From Algoriphagus alkaliphilus (lineage in GTDB: Bacteria > Bacteroidota > Bacteroidia > Cytophagales > Cyclobacteriaceae): a stretch of DNA of 64,000 nucleotides. The stretch lies in the NCBI RefSeq assembly GCF_900103735.1, contig NZ_FMXE01000007.1, positions 62,001 through 126,000 on the forward strand. Reading direction: 5' to 3'. This document shows, one piece after another, positions 16,793-25,242 of the stretch (the stretch's first letter is position 1; each line of letters starts with the position of its first letter). Under the pieces are notes generated by a model that worked only from the letters and a program-made list of their open reading frames with translations, made no database searches and was not told the origin of the DNA. The position numbers and the translations under genes were made by a program.

Positions 16793-17620
16793 CTACTTAA
16801 CGATTAAAAGGTTGCAGGGAAGCTCTGACAGGATCTCTTCCAAGTCATGGGGAAACAATCGATCGATAAAGGTATAGCCGTTTTCATCTCCCATGATTAA
16901 CAAGTCCGCCGAGATTGATTCGCAGTATCTTACTAATTCGACGGCCCATTTTCCGGCGGTAACCTTGATGTTTATTTTCAGTCCACTCTGATCCAGACCG
17001 TTGAGGATTTCCTGCACATACCGGATTTCCTCCTGGACTAATTTCCTTCGGGTATTGGAGACCTCATCTTCCGAACCTTCACCGGCTGTAGCCATTTGTA
17101 ATCCATAGAGTTTGATCTCATTAATGATATGGACGTGAGTGGTGCCTTCTATTTGGCAAAATTTCAGTCCCTGGGAAATAACCTTGGGTGTTACCTCCAG
17201 TTGAGTTCCATTGATTACTACTTTGGAGAATTTGGTCGGATCTATCTTTGGATCGATTAGCGTCAGCACAGAACATTTGGCTTTACGGATGACTTTTCTC
17301 GCCACCGATCCAAGGTAATAAGTGAGCAATCCTTCTTTTTTTAAGGCACCCAGCATCAGGAGGTCCACATTTTCCTCCTCACAGGCTTTAAGGATCATTT
17401 TGGCAGGCTTTCCTTCTTTCCAGATCGTAGTTACGGAAGCGGTATTTAAGCCATGGGTGGTGATGATTTCCGATAATTTGGCTTCCAAATCAGCGGTTTT
17501 TAGTCCTACATGTATCAAAATAAGTTCTGACCCGAAGAGGTCTATCAATCTTTTTGCTTCAGCGATCAAAGCCTCCATTCTTGGAGAAAAAGCGATGGCA
17601 AGAGCGATTTTTTGATACAT
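16793..17620 (-). CDS. Universal stress protein with two Usp domains
   Basis: A cytoplasmic protein of 275 residues made of two UspA-like halves (about 1-140 and 145-275). The first half opens with KIALAIAFSPRMEALIAEA and has a degenerate nucleotide loop near LLMLGALKKEGLLTYYLGSVARKVIRKAKCSVL, where the GSxA pattern is kept as GSVAR. The second half ends LIMGDENGYTFIDRLFPHD then LPCNLLIVK, where the loop is changed. It lies 3 nt upstream of the antiporter gene and was probably selected as its regulator, sensing nucleotides or stress. That role is inference from the gene order. Confidence 0.85.
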   Translation of the reverse strand: MYQKIALAIAFSPRMEALIAEAKRLIDLFGSELILIHVGLKTADLEAKLSEIITTHGLNTASVTTIWKEGKPAKMILKACEEENVDLLMLGALKKEGLLTYYLGSVARKVIRKAKCSVLTLIDPKIDPTKFSKVVINGTQLEVTPKVISQGLKFCQIEGTTHVHIINEIKLYGLQMATAGEGSEDEVSNTRRKLVQEEIRYVQEILNGLDQSGLKINIKVTAGKWAVELVRYCESISADLLIMGDENGYTFIDRLFPHDLEEILSELPCNLLIVK

Positions 17621-17828
17621 AAGTGACTTTTAATTTTTCTTAAATAAGGGATTTTCCGCCAAAGGACAAACCCTAATTTGATCGCCTACCACTTATCCTT
17701 TCCCATTTCCACCTGAGGCTGATTTCTATTTTCTGAAAAATCCCAGTGTAAAATCTTGCCTTTTTTCATTAAACTTCATTCCAATTTTTGATCATTTTCT
17801 TCAGAAAAAACCCGAAAACAATCATTTT

Positions 17829-19415
17829 ATGAGAAAATTCTTACTCACAGGGCTGATGCTGGGGAGTTTGATATGCAGCGATTCCTTCGCCCAATCAGAC
17901 TACCCAACCCTCAGTCAGGTCACTCAACGGCTCCAGAAGCTAGGCAGTAATTCTGCCGTCGAGCTGAAATCCCTCACCAAAACCGAAGGTGGAAAAGACA
18001 TCTATGTGCTCAAAGTAGGTACGGGTGCAAAAGACGAAAAACCAGCGATCGCTGTGGTCGGCGGCGTGGAGGGATTTCATGTGCTCAGTGTAGAATTAGC
18101 ACTTCAGTTTGCCGAAAAACTGGTGGCTGAAAATGCTGCGGTGCTTGAAAAAACCACATTCTACATTTTTCCAAACATGTCTCCGGATGCTTATGAGCAG
18201 TATCATGCAGCGCTAAAGTATGAGCGAAGAGGAAATGCCGTCCCCATGGATCACGATCGGGATGGTAAGATGGGAGAAAGTGGATACTCCGATCTCAATG
18301 GAGATGGAATGATTACCTGGATGCGAGTCGAAGACCCGATGGGTGAATGGATGGTGTACAAAGATGATGAACGCGTCCTGGTAAAGGCTGATCGATCCAA
18401 AGGAGAGGCAGGGAAATACCGGGTGTTCAAAGAAAGTAAAGATGACGACAAAGACGGTGAGTTTGCCGAAGATCTACAGGAAGGAATTGCCTTCAATCGA
18501 TCTTTGACTTACAAATTCCCGGTATTTGAACCCTTGGCAGGCGACATTGCCGTCTCTCAAAAAGAGAGTCGCGCGATGCTGGACTACCTGTTTGAGCAGT
18601 GGAACATCTTTGCTTTTGTCACTTTTTCTCCGGCAAACAATCTCAGCACTCCACTGAAATACAGTGCAGGCGATGCAAAAAAGCGGGTGGTAACCTCAAT
18701 TTTGGAAAAAGACCAGGCGATCAATGCGATGGTGTCCGGTATCTACAATGAAACAGTGACTTCAAAAGCATTTCAGCAAACCAATCAGGGTACCGATGGG
18801 GATTTTTTTCAGTGGGCTTATTTTCATTTTGCAAGACTGAGTTTCGGCACACCGGGGTATTGGACTCCCGAATTCAAAGGGAAAACCAATGCCGAAGCTA
18901 ACTACTTAGCTTGGGCAGATTCCTTGGGATGGAATTCATTTGTGCCTTGGACGGTGGTGAAGCATCCGGATTTTCCAAATCAGAAAGCGGAAGTTGGAGG
19001 CATCAAGCCATTTGTGATGGCGAATCCTCCTTTTGAAAAAGTAGGAAAAATTGCAGACGAGCATACTGCCTTTATCCTAAAATTGGCTGAAATGCAGCCA
19101 AAGCTGGAATTTCATAACCTGAAGTCAGAGTCGTTGGGAAATGGATTGACCAGAATTACGGTGGATTTATTCAACAATTCCCCACTTCCCACTCATTCCG
19201 AAATGGGTGCTAGATCGCGCTGGCTTCGGAAAGTGCGGATCGATGTAGATGCGACAAAAGAAAAACTGGTATCCGGGGACAAAATCAAATTACTGGATTC
19301 TCTAGGGGCTTATGAAAAAGCAACTTTCAGTTGGATCATTCGAGGAACGGGAACTTTCAACATCAAAGCAGGAGCTCCTCACGCAGGTTTTGCCACCCAA
19401 ACAATAAAACTCTAA
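17829..19415 (+). CDS. M14 peptidase-fold protein with degenerate zinc site, exported
   Basis: A 528-residue exported protein (signal peptide 1-21, ending SFAQ) that aligns along its length with the next gene, an M14 carboxypeptidase. Key residues differ. Where the neighbour has the zinc motif HSNE, this one has EGFH at 81-84, the same spacing with Glu and His exchanged. The third zinc His is replaced (AFVTFSPANN), the Arg in NPDARN becomes Tyr in SPDAYE, and the catalytic Glu region lacks a Glu. A calcium-loop-like insert DHDRDGKMG and DLNGDGMITWMR (about 139-165) is kept. It is probably non-catalytic or altered in chemistry. The stop is 3 nt before the next ATG, so the pair is an operon. 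Confidence 0.85.
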   Translation: MRKFLLTGLMLGSLICSDSFAQSDYPTLSQVTQRLQKLGSNSAVELKSLTKTEGGKDIYVLKVGTGAKDEKPAIAVVGGVEGFHVLSVELALQFAEKLVAENAAVLEKTTFYIFPNMSPDAYEQYHAALKYERRGNAVPMDHDRDGKMGESGYSDLNGDGMITWMRVEDPMGEWMVYKDDERVLVKADRSKGEAGKYRVFKESKDDDKDGEFAEDLQEGIAFNRSLTYKFPVFEPLAGDIAVSQKESRAMLDYLFEQWNIFAFVTFSPANNLSTPLKYSAGDAKKRVVTSILEKDQAINAMVSGIYNETVTSKAFQQTNQGTDGDFFQWAYFHFARLSFGTPGYWTPEFKGKTNAEANYLAWADSLGWNSFVPWTVVKHPDFPNQKAEVGGIKPFVMANPPFEKVGKIADEHTAFILKLAEMQPKLEFHNLKSESLGNGLTRITVDLFNNSPLPTHSEMGARSRWLRKVRIDVDATKEKLVSGDKIKLLDSLGAYEKATFSWIIRGTGTFNIKAGAPHAGFATQTIKL

Positions 19416-19418
19416 GCC

Positions 19419-21164
19419 ATGAAAATCACTAAAACAACAAAACTAATCGTTGCCCTGGCTTTGAGTGCTTTATGCTTAAGCTCCATTGAAACCAATGCAC
19501 AGCAGGAAAATTATTTCCGCGCAATCGGATCCCCGCATAAGCCGAAAGTAGAAATCGCATGGAATCGGTATTACAGTGCCGAAGGTCTTTGGGATTGGAT
19601 GAAAAAAATCGCCGCTGCTCACCCAAAATTGGCAAAAATCGAATCTATCGGTAAATCTTTCGAAGGACGTGATATCCTTACCTTGACGATCACTGACTTT
19701 TCCACAGGAAAAGATACCGACAAGCCTGCCATGTGGATTGATGGAAATATCCACTCCAACGAGATTCAGGGGGGTGAATTTTCGCTCTATGTAGCCTGGT
19801 ACTTGACGGAAATGCATGCCGACACGAAATTTATACAGGAACTGCTTCGGGATAAAACCTTTTACATCACACCGACTATCAACCCTGATGCGCGGAATAA
19901 TTTCTTCAAAGAACCAAATACAGCCAACTCCCCAAGATCGGGAATGATCGTATTGGACAATGATGGAGACGGACAGGCTGGAGAAGATATGATGAACGAC
20001 CTGGACGGAGACGGGCATATTACCATGATGATCCGTAGATCACCGACAGGACGGTTTATCAAAGATCCATTGGACCCAAGAAGGCTCATGGCGGTCGGTC
20101 CGGATCAGGTGGGTGATTATGAAATGCTCGGTCAGGAAGGTATGGACAATGACGGAGACGGAGAAGTCAACGAAGACGGAATCGGCTATTACGATCCCAA
20201 TCGGGATTGGGGATGGAACTGGCAGCCGGATTACATTCAGCGGGGAGCTATGCGCTATCCATTCACACTGCCTGAAAACCGTGCCGTGATGGAATTTGTG
20301 ATGAAGCACCCCAACATCGCAGGTGCTCAAAGTTTCCACAATTCCGGCGGGATGATTCTGCGTGGTCCCGGTGCCGAGGAAGACCTCAATACCTACAACC
20401 TTGAAGACATCCGAATCTACGATGCGATCGGCAAAAAGGGAGAGGAAATGATCCCGGGTTACCGTTACCTGACGGTCTACAAAGACTTATACTCTGTCTT
20501 TGGAGGAGAATTGGACTGGTTCTATGGCAACAGAGGAATATTCACCTACACTAACGAATTGATGGTTCCTTACCTTTATTTTAATAAGGAAGCTGGAAGG
20601 GGAAATCAGGATGAGCAGCTCAAGGTGGATCAGTTATTGACTTTTGGCGATGCCTTTGTTGATTTTAAAGAGTACAACCATCCGCAATTTGGTACGGTCG
20701 AGATCGGAGGATTCAAGAAGAACTTTGGGCGTGCACATCCGGGATTTTTGCTGGAACAGGATGCGCACCGTAATTCAGCCTTCACCATCTATCATGCGTA
20801 TCACACGCCAAAACTTTCTGTAATGGATGTGAAAGAAGAAGATCTCGGCGGAGGATTGAAAGCAATCACGGCGACCATTTTCAATGAGCGAATGATGCCA
20901 ACCCACGCCAGTCAGGATTTGAAATACAGGATCGAACGACCTGATTATGTCAGTATCACAGGAGCTAAGGTTGTAGCGGGCTTTGTAGTAGAAGATGAAG
21001 ACATGAAGAAATTCAAAGAGCAGAAGGCCTCACCCGAGAAAATGGCAGTAGAAAATGTTCCCGGAATGGGAGCCGTCAAGGTGAAATGGATCGTTTCATC
21101 GGCTTCCAATTACAGCATCACCGTCGACTCTGCCAAAGGCGGGAAAGCGAGCTGGAAGAAATGA
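19419..21164 (+). CDS. M14 zinc carboxypeptidase, exported
   Basis: A secreted metallocarboxypeptidase of 581 residues with a signal peptide (about 1-27, ending NAQ). The zinc ligands are His112 and Glu115 in GNIHSNE and His307 in SFHNSGG. Arg159 (NPDARN), Asn-Arg at 261-262 (NRDW) and the general base Glu380 (YTNEL) complete the active site. Two aspartate-rich loops sit inside the catalytic domain: DNDGDG...DLDGDGHIT (180-202) and DNDGDGEVNEDG (243-254). Both have EF-hand or dockerin-like calcium spacing. A C-terminal beta domain (about 455-581) follows. It trims peptides in the periplasm or outside; the exact substrate is unknown. A terminator follows immediately. Confidence 0.92.
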   Translation: MKITKTTKLIVALALSALCLSSIETNAQQENYFRAIGSPHKPKVEIAWNRYYSAEGLWDWMKKIAAAHPKLAKIESIGKSFEGRDILTLTITDFSTGKDTDKPAMWIDGNIHSNEIQGGEFSLYVAWYLTEMHADTKFIQELLRDKTFYITPTINPDARNNFFKEPNTANSPRSGMIVLDNDGDGQAGEDMMNDLDGDGHITMMIRRSPTGRFIKDPLDPRRLMAVGPDQVGDYEMLGQEGMDNDGDGEVNEDGIGYYDPNRDWGWNWQPDYIQRGAMRYPFTLPENRAVMEFVMKHPNIAGAQSFHNSGGMILRGPGAEEDLNTYNLEDIRIYDAIGKKGEEMIPGYRYLTVYKDLYSVFGGELDWFYGNRGIFTYTNELMVPYLYFNKEAGRGNQDEQLKVDQLLTFGDAFVDFKEYNHPQFGTVEIGGFKKNFGRAHPGFLLEQDAHRNSAFTIYHAYHTPKLSVMDVKEEDLGGGLKAITATIFNERMMPTHASQDLKYRIERPDYVSITGAKVVAGFVVEDEDMKKFKEQKASPEKMAVENVPGMGAVKVKWIVSSASNYSITVDSAKGGKASWKK

Positions 21165-21186
21165 TGAATTTAATTGATGAATAAAT

Positions 21187-21223
21187 AAAAAATCCCGTCA
21201 GCTTGGTTGGCGGGATTTTTTAT
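21187..21223 (+). terminator. Rho-independent terminator
   Basis: The arms AAAAATCCCG and CGGGATTTTTT pair around a short loop, and the right arm ends in a T run. It closes the M14 operon 23 nt after its stop codon. Confidence 0.85.
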
Positions 21224-21253
21224 TGAAACATGTTTATTTGAAAATAAATTTCC

Positions 21254-21391
21254 AGCCAGAAATAGGAAGAAATAGTATATTTTGGCTGCAAAAAATTAAA
21301 TTATCAGCCATATTTTTGTTTTAATAATCATTTTTGGCTCTAAATATTAATTTTTATAGCCAGATTTAATACTTTTGATTAAGTTTTGGCC
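21254..21391. promoter_or_regulatory. Three tandem AGCCA-N24-TGGCY palindromes
   Basis: AGCCA occurs at 21254, 21306 and 21358, and TGGCT, TGGCT and TGGCC at 21283, 21335 and 21387. The spacer inside each pair is exactly 24 nt and the gap between pairs is exactly 18 nt, so the whole has a strict 52-nt period while the rest of the sequence is AT-rich and differs between units. The last half-site ends 15 nt before the ATG of the AAA ATPase at 21407. This geometry suggests binding sites for an oligomeric protein, perhaps the ATPase product itself or an unlinked repressor; that is inference. Confidence 0.6.
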
Positions 21392-21406
21392 GTAAATTTA
21401 TATCCT

Positions 21407-22834
21407 ATGAATGATTCGGATTTAGTCGGAAGAAAGAAGCCTAAGGAGCGATTCCAAAAACTGCTGAAAAGCAAAAAGTCTGAATTCCTCGCTGTGTATG
21501 GCCGGAGAAGGATTGGAAAGACTTTTCTCATCAAGGAATATTTTAACTATCAGTTTGATTTTTTCATTACCGGGATGGCTAATGCCACCACAGTACAGCA
21601 GCTTTTTAATTTTGACACAGAACTAAACAGACAGTCCAGTTTGGTTTTTGACAAACCCTCTGAAACCTGGCTGATTGCATTTCAGCGATTGCGGGAGCAT
21701 CTGGAATCCAAAAAGAAGGAAAAAAAACTAGTCATTTTCATAGATGAACTCCCATGGATGCAAACACATGGATCAGATTTTCTGATGGGCTTGGAGCATT
21801 TTTGGAATGCCTGGGCCACACATAGAAACGACATATTGCTGATTGTTTGCGGTTCTGCGGCATCCTGGATGCTTACTGAAGTGATCAACAGTACAGGCGG
21901 TCTTCACAATCGTGTAACGGCCCAGATAAAAATCGAACCCTTCAATCTGGGTGAAACAGAAGAAATGTTAGTGTCAAAAGGCTGTCAATTGGATCGATAT
22001 CAGGTCATTCAGCTTTTCATGTGTTTAGGTGGAATTCCCTATTATTTGGATGCGGTGGAACCTGGAAAAAGTGCCGCACAGAATATTCAGGAGCTATTTT
22101 TTGAAAAAAGCGGATTACTCAGAAACGAGTTTCACAATCTCTACCGGGCACTTTTCAAGCGTCACGAAATCTATGAAAGAGTGGTGGAAGTTCTCTCCAC
22201 CAAGACCTATGGCATGTCCAGAAATGAAATCATTCAGGCCTCTGGCTTACAATCTGGAGGCACACTCACCAAGGTGCTGGAGGACCTGGAGGAAAGCGGT
22301 TTTATCACTTCATATCCCTCCTTGGATAGAAAGCAGAAAAACACCATTTATCGGCTTTCGGATTATTTCACGGCATTCTACTTCCGTTTTTTACAAAAAC
22401 CCCAAAGCAGCGACTGGCTACAACTGATTGACCAGCCCGCCCACCGCACTTGGCAAGGGTTTACATTCGAGCAAGTTTGCTTGGATCATATACCACAAAT
22501 CAAAAAATCCCTTGGAATCAGCGGAATTCAGGCCGAGCATGCAGCCTGGAGAGGCTCAATCGAGGGGAAGGGAGCTCAGATTGATCTGCTGATTGACCGC
22601 CGTGACCATGTCATAACGATCTGTGAATGTAAATTTCAACTGGACAGCTTTAGTATTTCCAAAGAATATGCAGATCAGATAAAGTCAAAAATCTCCGTAT
22701 TCAAGGAAGTTTCAAAAACAAAAAAAGCGGTTCATTTCGCATTTGTGAGCACCTATGGCTTGCATCGGAATGCCTACAGCGATATGCTGGTCCAAAGCGA
22801 GGTAACGATGGATGCCTTATTTGAAGAAGTTTGA
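21407..22834 (+). CDS. AAA ATPase with C-terminal DUF234 nuclease-like domain
   Basis: A 475-residue archaeal-type ATPase. The start at 21407 is an ATG; a TTG at 21386 lies inside the palindrome array and is rejected. MNDSDLVGRKKPKERFQKLL is followed by Walker A GRRRIGKT (32-39) and Walker B LVIFIDELPWM (about 111-121), then a sensor strand LIVCGSAASWM. A winged-helix region follows (about 265-310, YGMSRNEIIQASGL). The DUF234 domain at the end carries AQIDLLIDR then ITICECKF, the D...ExK arrangement of PD-(D/E)xK nucleases. Such genes are scattered across bacteria and archaea and are often transferred. The role is unknown; DNA binding or cleavage is plausible. Confidence 0.88.
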   Translation: MNDSDLVGRKKPKERFQKLLKSKKSEFLAVYGRRRIGKTFLIKEYFNYQFDFFITGMANATTVQQLFNFDTELNRQSSLVFDKPSETWLIAFQRLREHLESKKKEKKLVIFIDELPWMQTHGSDFLMGLEHFWNAWATHRNDILLIVCGSAASWMLTEVINSTGGLHNRVTAQIKIEPFNLGETEEMLVSKGCQLDRYQVIQLFMCLGGIPYYLDAVEPGKSAAQNIQELFFEKSGLLRNEFHNLYRALFKRHEIYERVVEVLSTKTYGMSRNEIIQASGLQSGGTLTKVLEDLEESGFITSYPSLDRKQKNTIYRLSDYFTAFYFRFLQKPQSSDWLQLIDQPAHRTWQGFTFEQVCLDHIPQIKKSLGISGIQAEHAAWRGSIEGKGAQIDLLIDRRDHVITICECKFQLDSFSISKEYADQIKSKISVFKEVSKTKKAVHFAFVSTYGLHRNAYSDMLVQSEVTMDALFEEV

Positions 22835-22856
22835 GGTAATCATTAATCTGAATTAA

Positions 22857-23015
22857 GAACAATCCTTATCCCGCATTAAGCAAAAAAAATCATTTATTCT
22901 TGATCAAGGTCGCCTCATGGCTCTGGAATTTGCTTCGCAGGAATCTGAGGTGGCAGTTTCGGCCATAAGAAGGGAGGATTTGGAAATTGACTTTGGGAAA
23001 AGTATTTATTCTTAG
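22857..23015 (+). pseudogene. Fragment of a short-chain dehydrogenase (SDR)
   Basis: A 52-codon open stretch with no start codon in a sensible place. Its middle reads DQGRLMALEFASQESEV followed by AVSAIRREDLE, closely following the SDR segment after the glycine motif, in which GIGRALALEFA..G..V is followed by a second strand and an R/D-rich turn. The glycine-rich TGxxxGIG motif just before it is lost, and a TAG ends the frame soon after. It is best read as a decayed remnant between the AAA ATPase and the methyltransferase. Resemblance was judged by eye over about 30 residues, so confidence is limited. Confidence 0.45.
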
Positions 23016-23172
23016 ACTATTTTTATTGCCTCGGCCCTTTTTCAAAGGAAAAGACACCACTCTATTTTTTCTTTTGGTAAAGGATATTTTTTATTGTTGC
23101 TGGAAATGCTAACTTATTCAAGCTATTGAAATTCAATATTTTATTTAAATTCCAAAATCAACTTCTCAAAAA

Positions 23173-24159
23173 ATGGATCAAACAGACATCAACAAAGAGC
23201 TTTTAGCAAAACCATGGAGTGGGTCAAGTGTCAGCGAACGCGAAGGACAGGCTTGGGATAAAAAGAAGGAGATGGACTTCACTTATACCAACATTGATAA
23301 ATTTATCAGGTATAGCCTGGGTGAAAATCCTGTTTTCAGCAATGCGATGTACCTCGGAGATTACTCCATGTCTTTGGAAGAAGCTCAACGTAGGAAACAT
23401 GAGTTTGTAACCAAAGCTTTGGATATAAAGCCTGGGAGTCGGGTTTTGGATTTGGGCTGTGGCTGGGGAGGTTGGCTAAAATACCTGAAAGATGTCGTGG
23501 GTGCAGAAGGTATCGGTGTAAACCTGTCGGATGGTCAAGTGAATGCCTGTAGGAAGAATGGATTAACTGCCTACATCAAAGATGCTCGATTCATCAAACC
23601 CGAGGATTTTGGGACTTTTGATGCGATCACAGCTTTCGGAAGTTTCGAGCATGTGGCTTCGGTAAAGGATTACCTCGAAGGCCGTCAGGATGAAGTATAT
23701 GAAGATTATTTCCGTCATGTGTACAATCTGCTCAAACCGGGCGGAAAATTCTACATGCAAACCATGACTTTTGAAAAGAATATGATGCCTTTTGATCAGA
23801 TAGACATCAATGCGCCAAAAGACTCAGACAGCTACATTATGGCTCTTTTGCTGAAGCATAATCCGGATTCATGGATTCCTTATGGATATGAGCATGTCGT
23901 ACGCACTGCAAGCCCATTCTTCAAAAACACTTATTACAGTGACGGTAGACTTGATTATGTGAAGACCAATCGAGAATGGACGAAGCGATTTTACAAATTC
24001 AGTTTGAAAAAATACCTGTGGTTTGCTTCCTTGGTGCCAAAATTATTTACAGACAAAGAATTTAGACATCAACTGGCAATTTTGAGAGTTCGCCCCAATC
24101 GAGTTTGCTTCGAGCGGGAGATCATGGGACATGCGCGATTGGTTTTTGAAAAGCTGTAA
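23173..24159 (+). CDS. CFA synthase-type SAM-dependent methyltransferase
   Basis: A cytoplasmic methyltransferase of 328 residues in the cyclopropane fatty acid/mycolic acid synthase group. The entry segment FTYTNIDKFIRYSLGENPVF and NAMYLGDYSMSLEEAQ fit the substrate-side helices of that family, and motif I is VLDLGCGWGG (91-100), followed by GIGVNLSDGQVN. A mid-protein GSFEHVAS resembles the family EHV motif. It lacks the ~100-residue N-terminal domain of E. coli Cfa, so it may act on a different acceptor than membrane lipid double bonds. The gene is monocistronic: a strong hairpin terminator follows within 10 nt. Confidence 0.8.
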   Translation: MDQTDINKELLAKPWSGSSVSEREGQAWDKKKEMDFTYTNIDKFIRYSLGENPVFSNAMYLGDYSMSLEEAQRRKHEFVTKALDIKPGSRVLDLGCGWGGWLKYLKDVVGAEGIGVNLSDGQVNACRKNGLTAYIKDARFIKPEDFGTFDAITAFGSFEHVASVKDYLEGRQDEVYEDYFRHVYNLLKPGGKFYMQTMTFEKNMMPFDQIDINAPKDSDSYIMALLLKHNPDSWIPYGYEHVVRTASPFFKNTYYSDGRLDYVKTNREWTKRFYKFSLKKYLWFASLVPKLFTDKEFRHQLAILRVRPNRVCFEREIMGHARLVFEKL

Positions 24160-24165
24160 AAAAGT

Positions 24166-24199
24166 AAACCCCTGCTGAGGCACCTCGGCAGGGGTTTTT
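24166..24199. terminator. Bidirectional rho-independent terminator
   Basis: AAACCCCTGCTGAGG pairs with CCTCGGCAGGGGTTTTT with one G-T pair and a two-base loop. The A run on the left and the T run on the right allow it to serve both the methyltransferase gene (plus) and the secreted protein gene at 24218 (minus). Confidence 0.9.
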
Positions 24200-24217
24200 A
24201 AAATAAAGTTGGTTTAA

Positions 24218-24787
24218 TTATCGCGTTGCAACGTAAGCTTCGAAGCCACTTGAGGTAGTCACTTTGAAGCTGATTCCTTCAGGAGAACCTGGATTGTCAA
24301 TCGTATAGATTTTGTGTAGTCCCTGAGGATTCTGGATCAATTCAGTATGGATCAGATTGTTTCCGTCGAATATCTGTACTGTTACGTCTTTGGATTCGAG
24401 GTTCGACACCAAAAGTCTGTATTGATTGTCACCCAAGGCTGTCACCCGGGAATAAACCAAAGGCTTGGTGATCACCTGAGTATTGAATGTGGCAGTACTC
24501 AGGGTACCCTTTGCGTCAGACACTTCGATTGAATAATTACCTACCGGCAAGGCATTCAAATCATATCTTTTTGCAAAAGCTTCGGTTTTTGTGATTCTGT
24601 CACGCAACACCAGACGGTTGTCAGCATCAGTGATCCGTACAGTTAATGTACCCTGAGGCGCATCATTTACCGCTATCATTACTTTAGCCGGTTCAGTTTG
24701 TCTGATCTCTACAGATTTCTCGTCGTTGTAAGCGAACGCTCCAGTTGCGATCCCCGCAACAAAAAGCATAGTGAATAATTTTCTCAT
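24218..24787 (-). CDS. Secreted beta-sandwich protein, 189 aa
   Basis: A signal peptide (1-19, ending GAFAY) is followed by two beta-rich repeats. The first (about 30-100) has LTVRITDADNRLVLRDRI and LPVGNYSIEVSDAKG; the second (about 110-189) has YRLLVSNLESKDVTVQIFDG and ISFKVTTSSGFEAYVATR. Both halves follow the strand order of the small Ig-like domains (DUF3244 or type IX sorting-domain-like) common in Bacteroidota, and GNYSIEV is the typical turn. There is no lipobox, so it is probably periplasmic or secreted. No partner gene is adjacent, and the upstream leader is long and AT-rich. The function is unknown. Confidence 0.7.
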   Translation of the reverse strand: MRKLFTMLFVAGIATGAFAYNDEKSVEIRQTEPAKVMIAVNDAPQGTLTVRITDADNRLVLRDRITKTEAFAKRYDLNALPVGNYSIEVSDAKGTLSTATFNTQVITKPLVYSRVTALGDNQYRLLVSNLESKDVTVQIFDGNNLIHTELIQNPQGLHKIYTIDNPGSPEGISFKVTTSSGFEAYVATR

Positions 24788-25242
24788 TTTACTAGTTGGT
24801 TTAAATAGGTTCTAGATTTTGTGTGTAACCGCTGGATGGACAGTTTCCATCAGTGGGGATTTTGGGCTACAGGGTCTTCGATGCAATTCGAATTACATTA
24901 CAAAGATACCTAACGGAAGCGGAATTGCAAATGTTTTAATAAAATGTCAAAAATATTTTCAAATCATTAACAAAAATATCAAATAATTACAAAAAACATA
25001 ATTTAATCCCGGCATCGATTGCGGAGCTTACTTTATGGTGAAACTTTAACACAAAACGGAATAATAAATTGTAAAAGGATTAAATAACAAAATCATGTAA
25101 TTACATCAATTGCTATATTCTCTTTTTCGCAAACGATTGTATAAACAAAAAGTATTTTTACAATTTGATCTATGTCAAATACAAAAGCCCGAATATTTCG
25201 GGCTTTTGTGTTAAAAACTGAAAATGAGGTTCAAATTTAAAC
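24788..25242. other. Long AT-rich intergenic gap
   Basis: About 455 nt. It holds the promoter and leader of the secreted protein gene, a weak hairpin near 24830-24862 (CTGGATGG with CCATCAG), a very AT-rich core (24920-25180) with poly-A and poly-T runs, and the terminator of the DUF4252 operon at 25181-25209. No reading frame of interest was found. Confidence 0.5.
25181..25209 (-). terminator. Rho-independent terminator
   Basis: ACAAAAGCCCGA and TCGGGCTTTTGT form a near-perfect stem with a short AT loop. On the minus strand it follows the last gene of the sigma/anti-sigma/DUF4252 operon. Confidence 0.85.
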
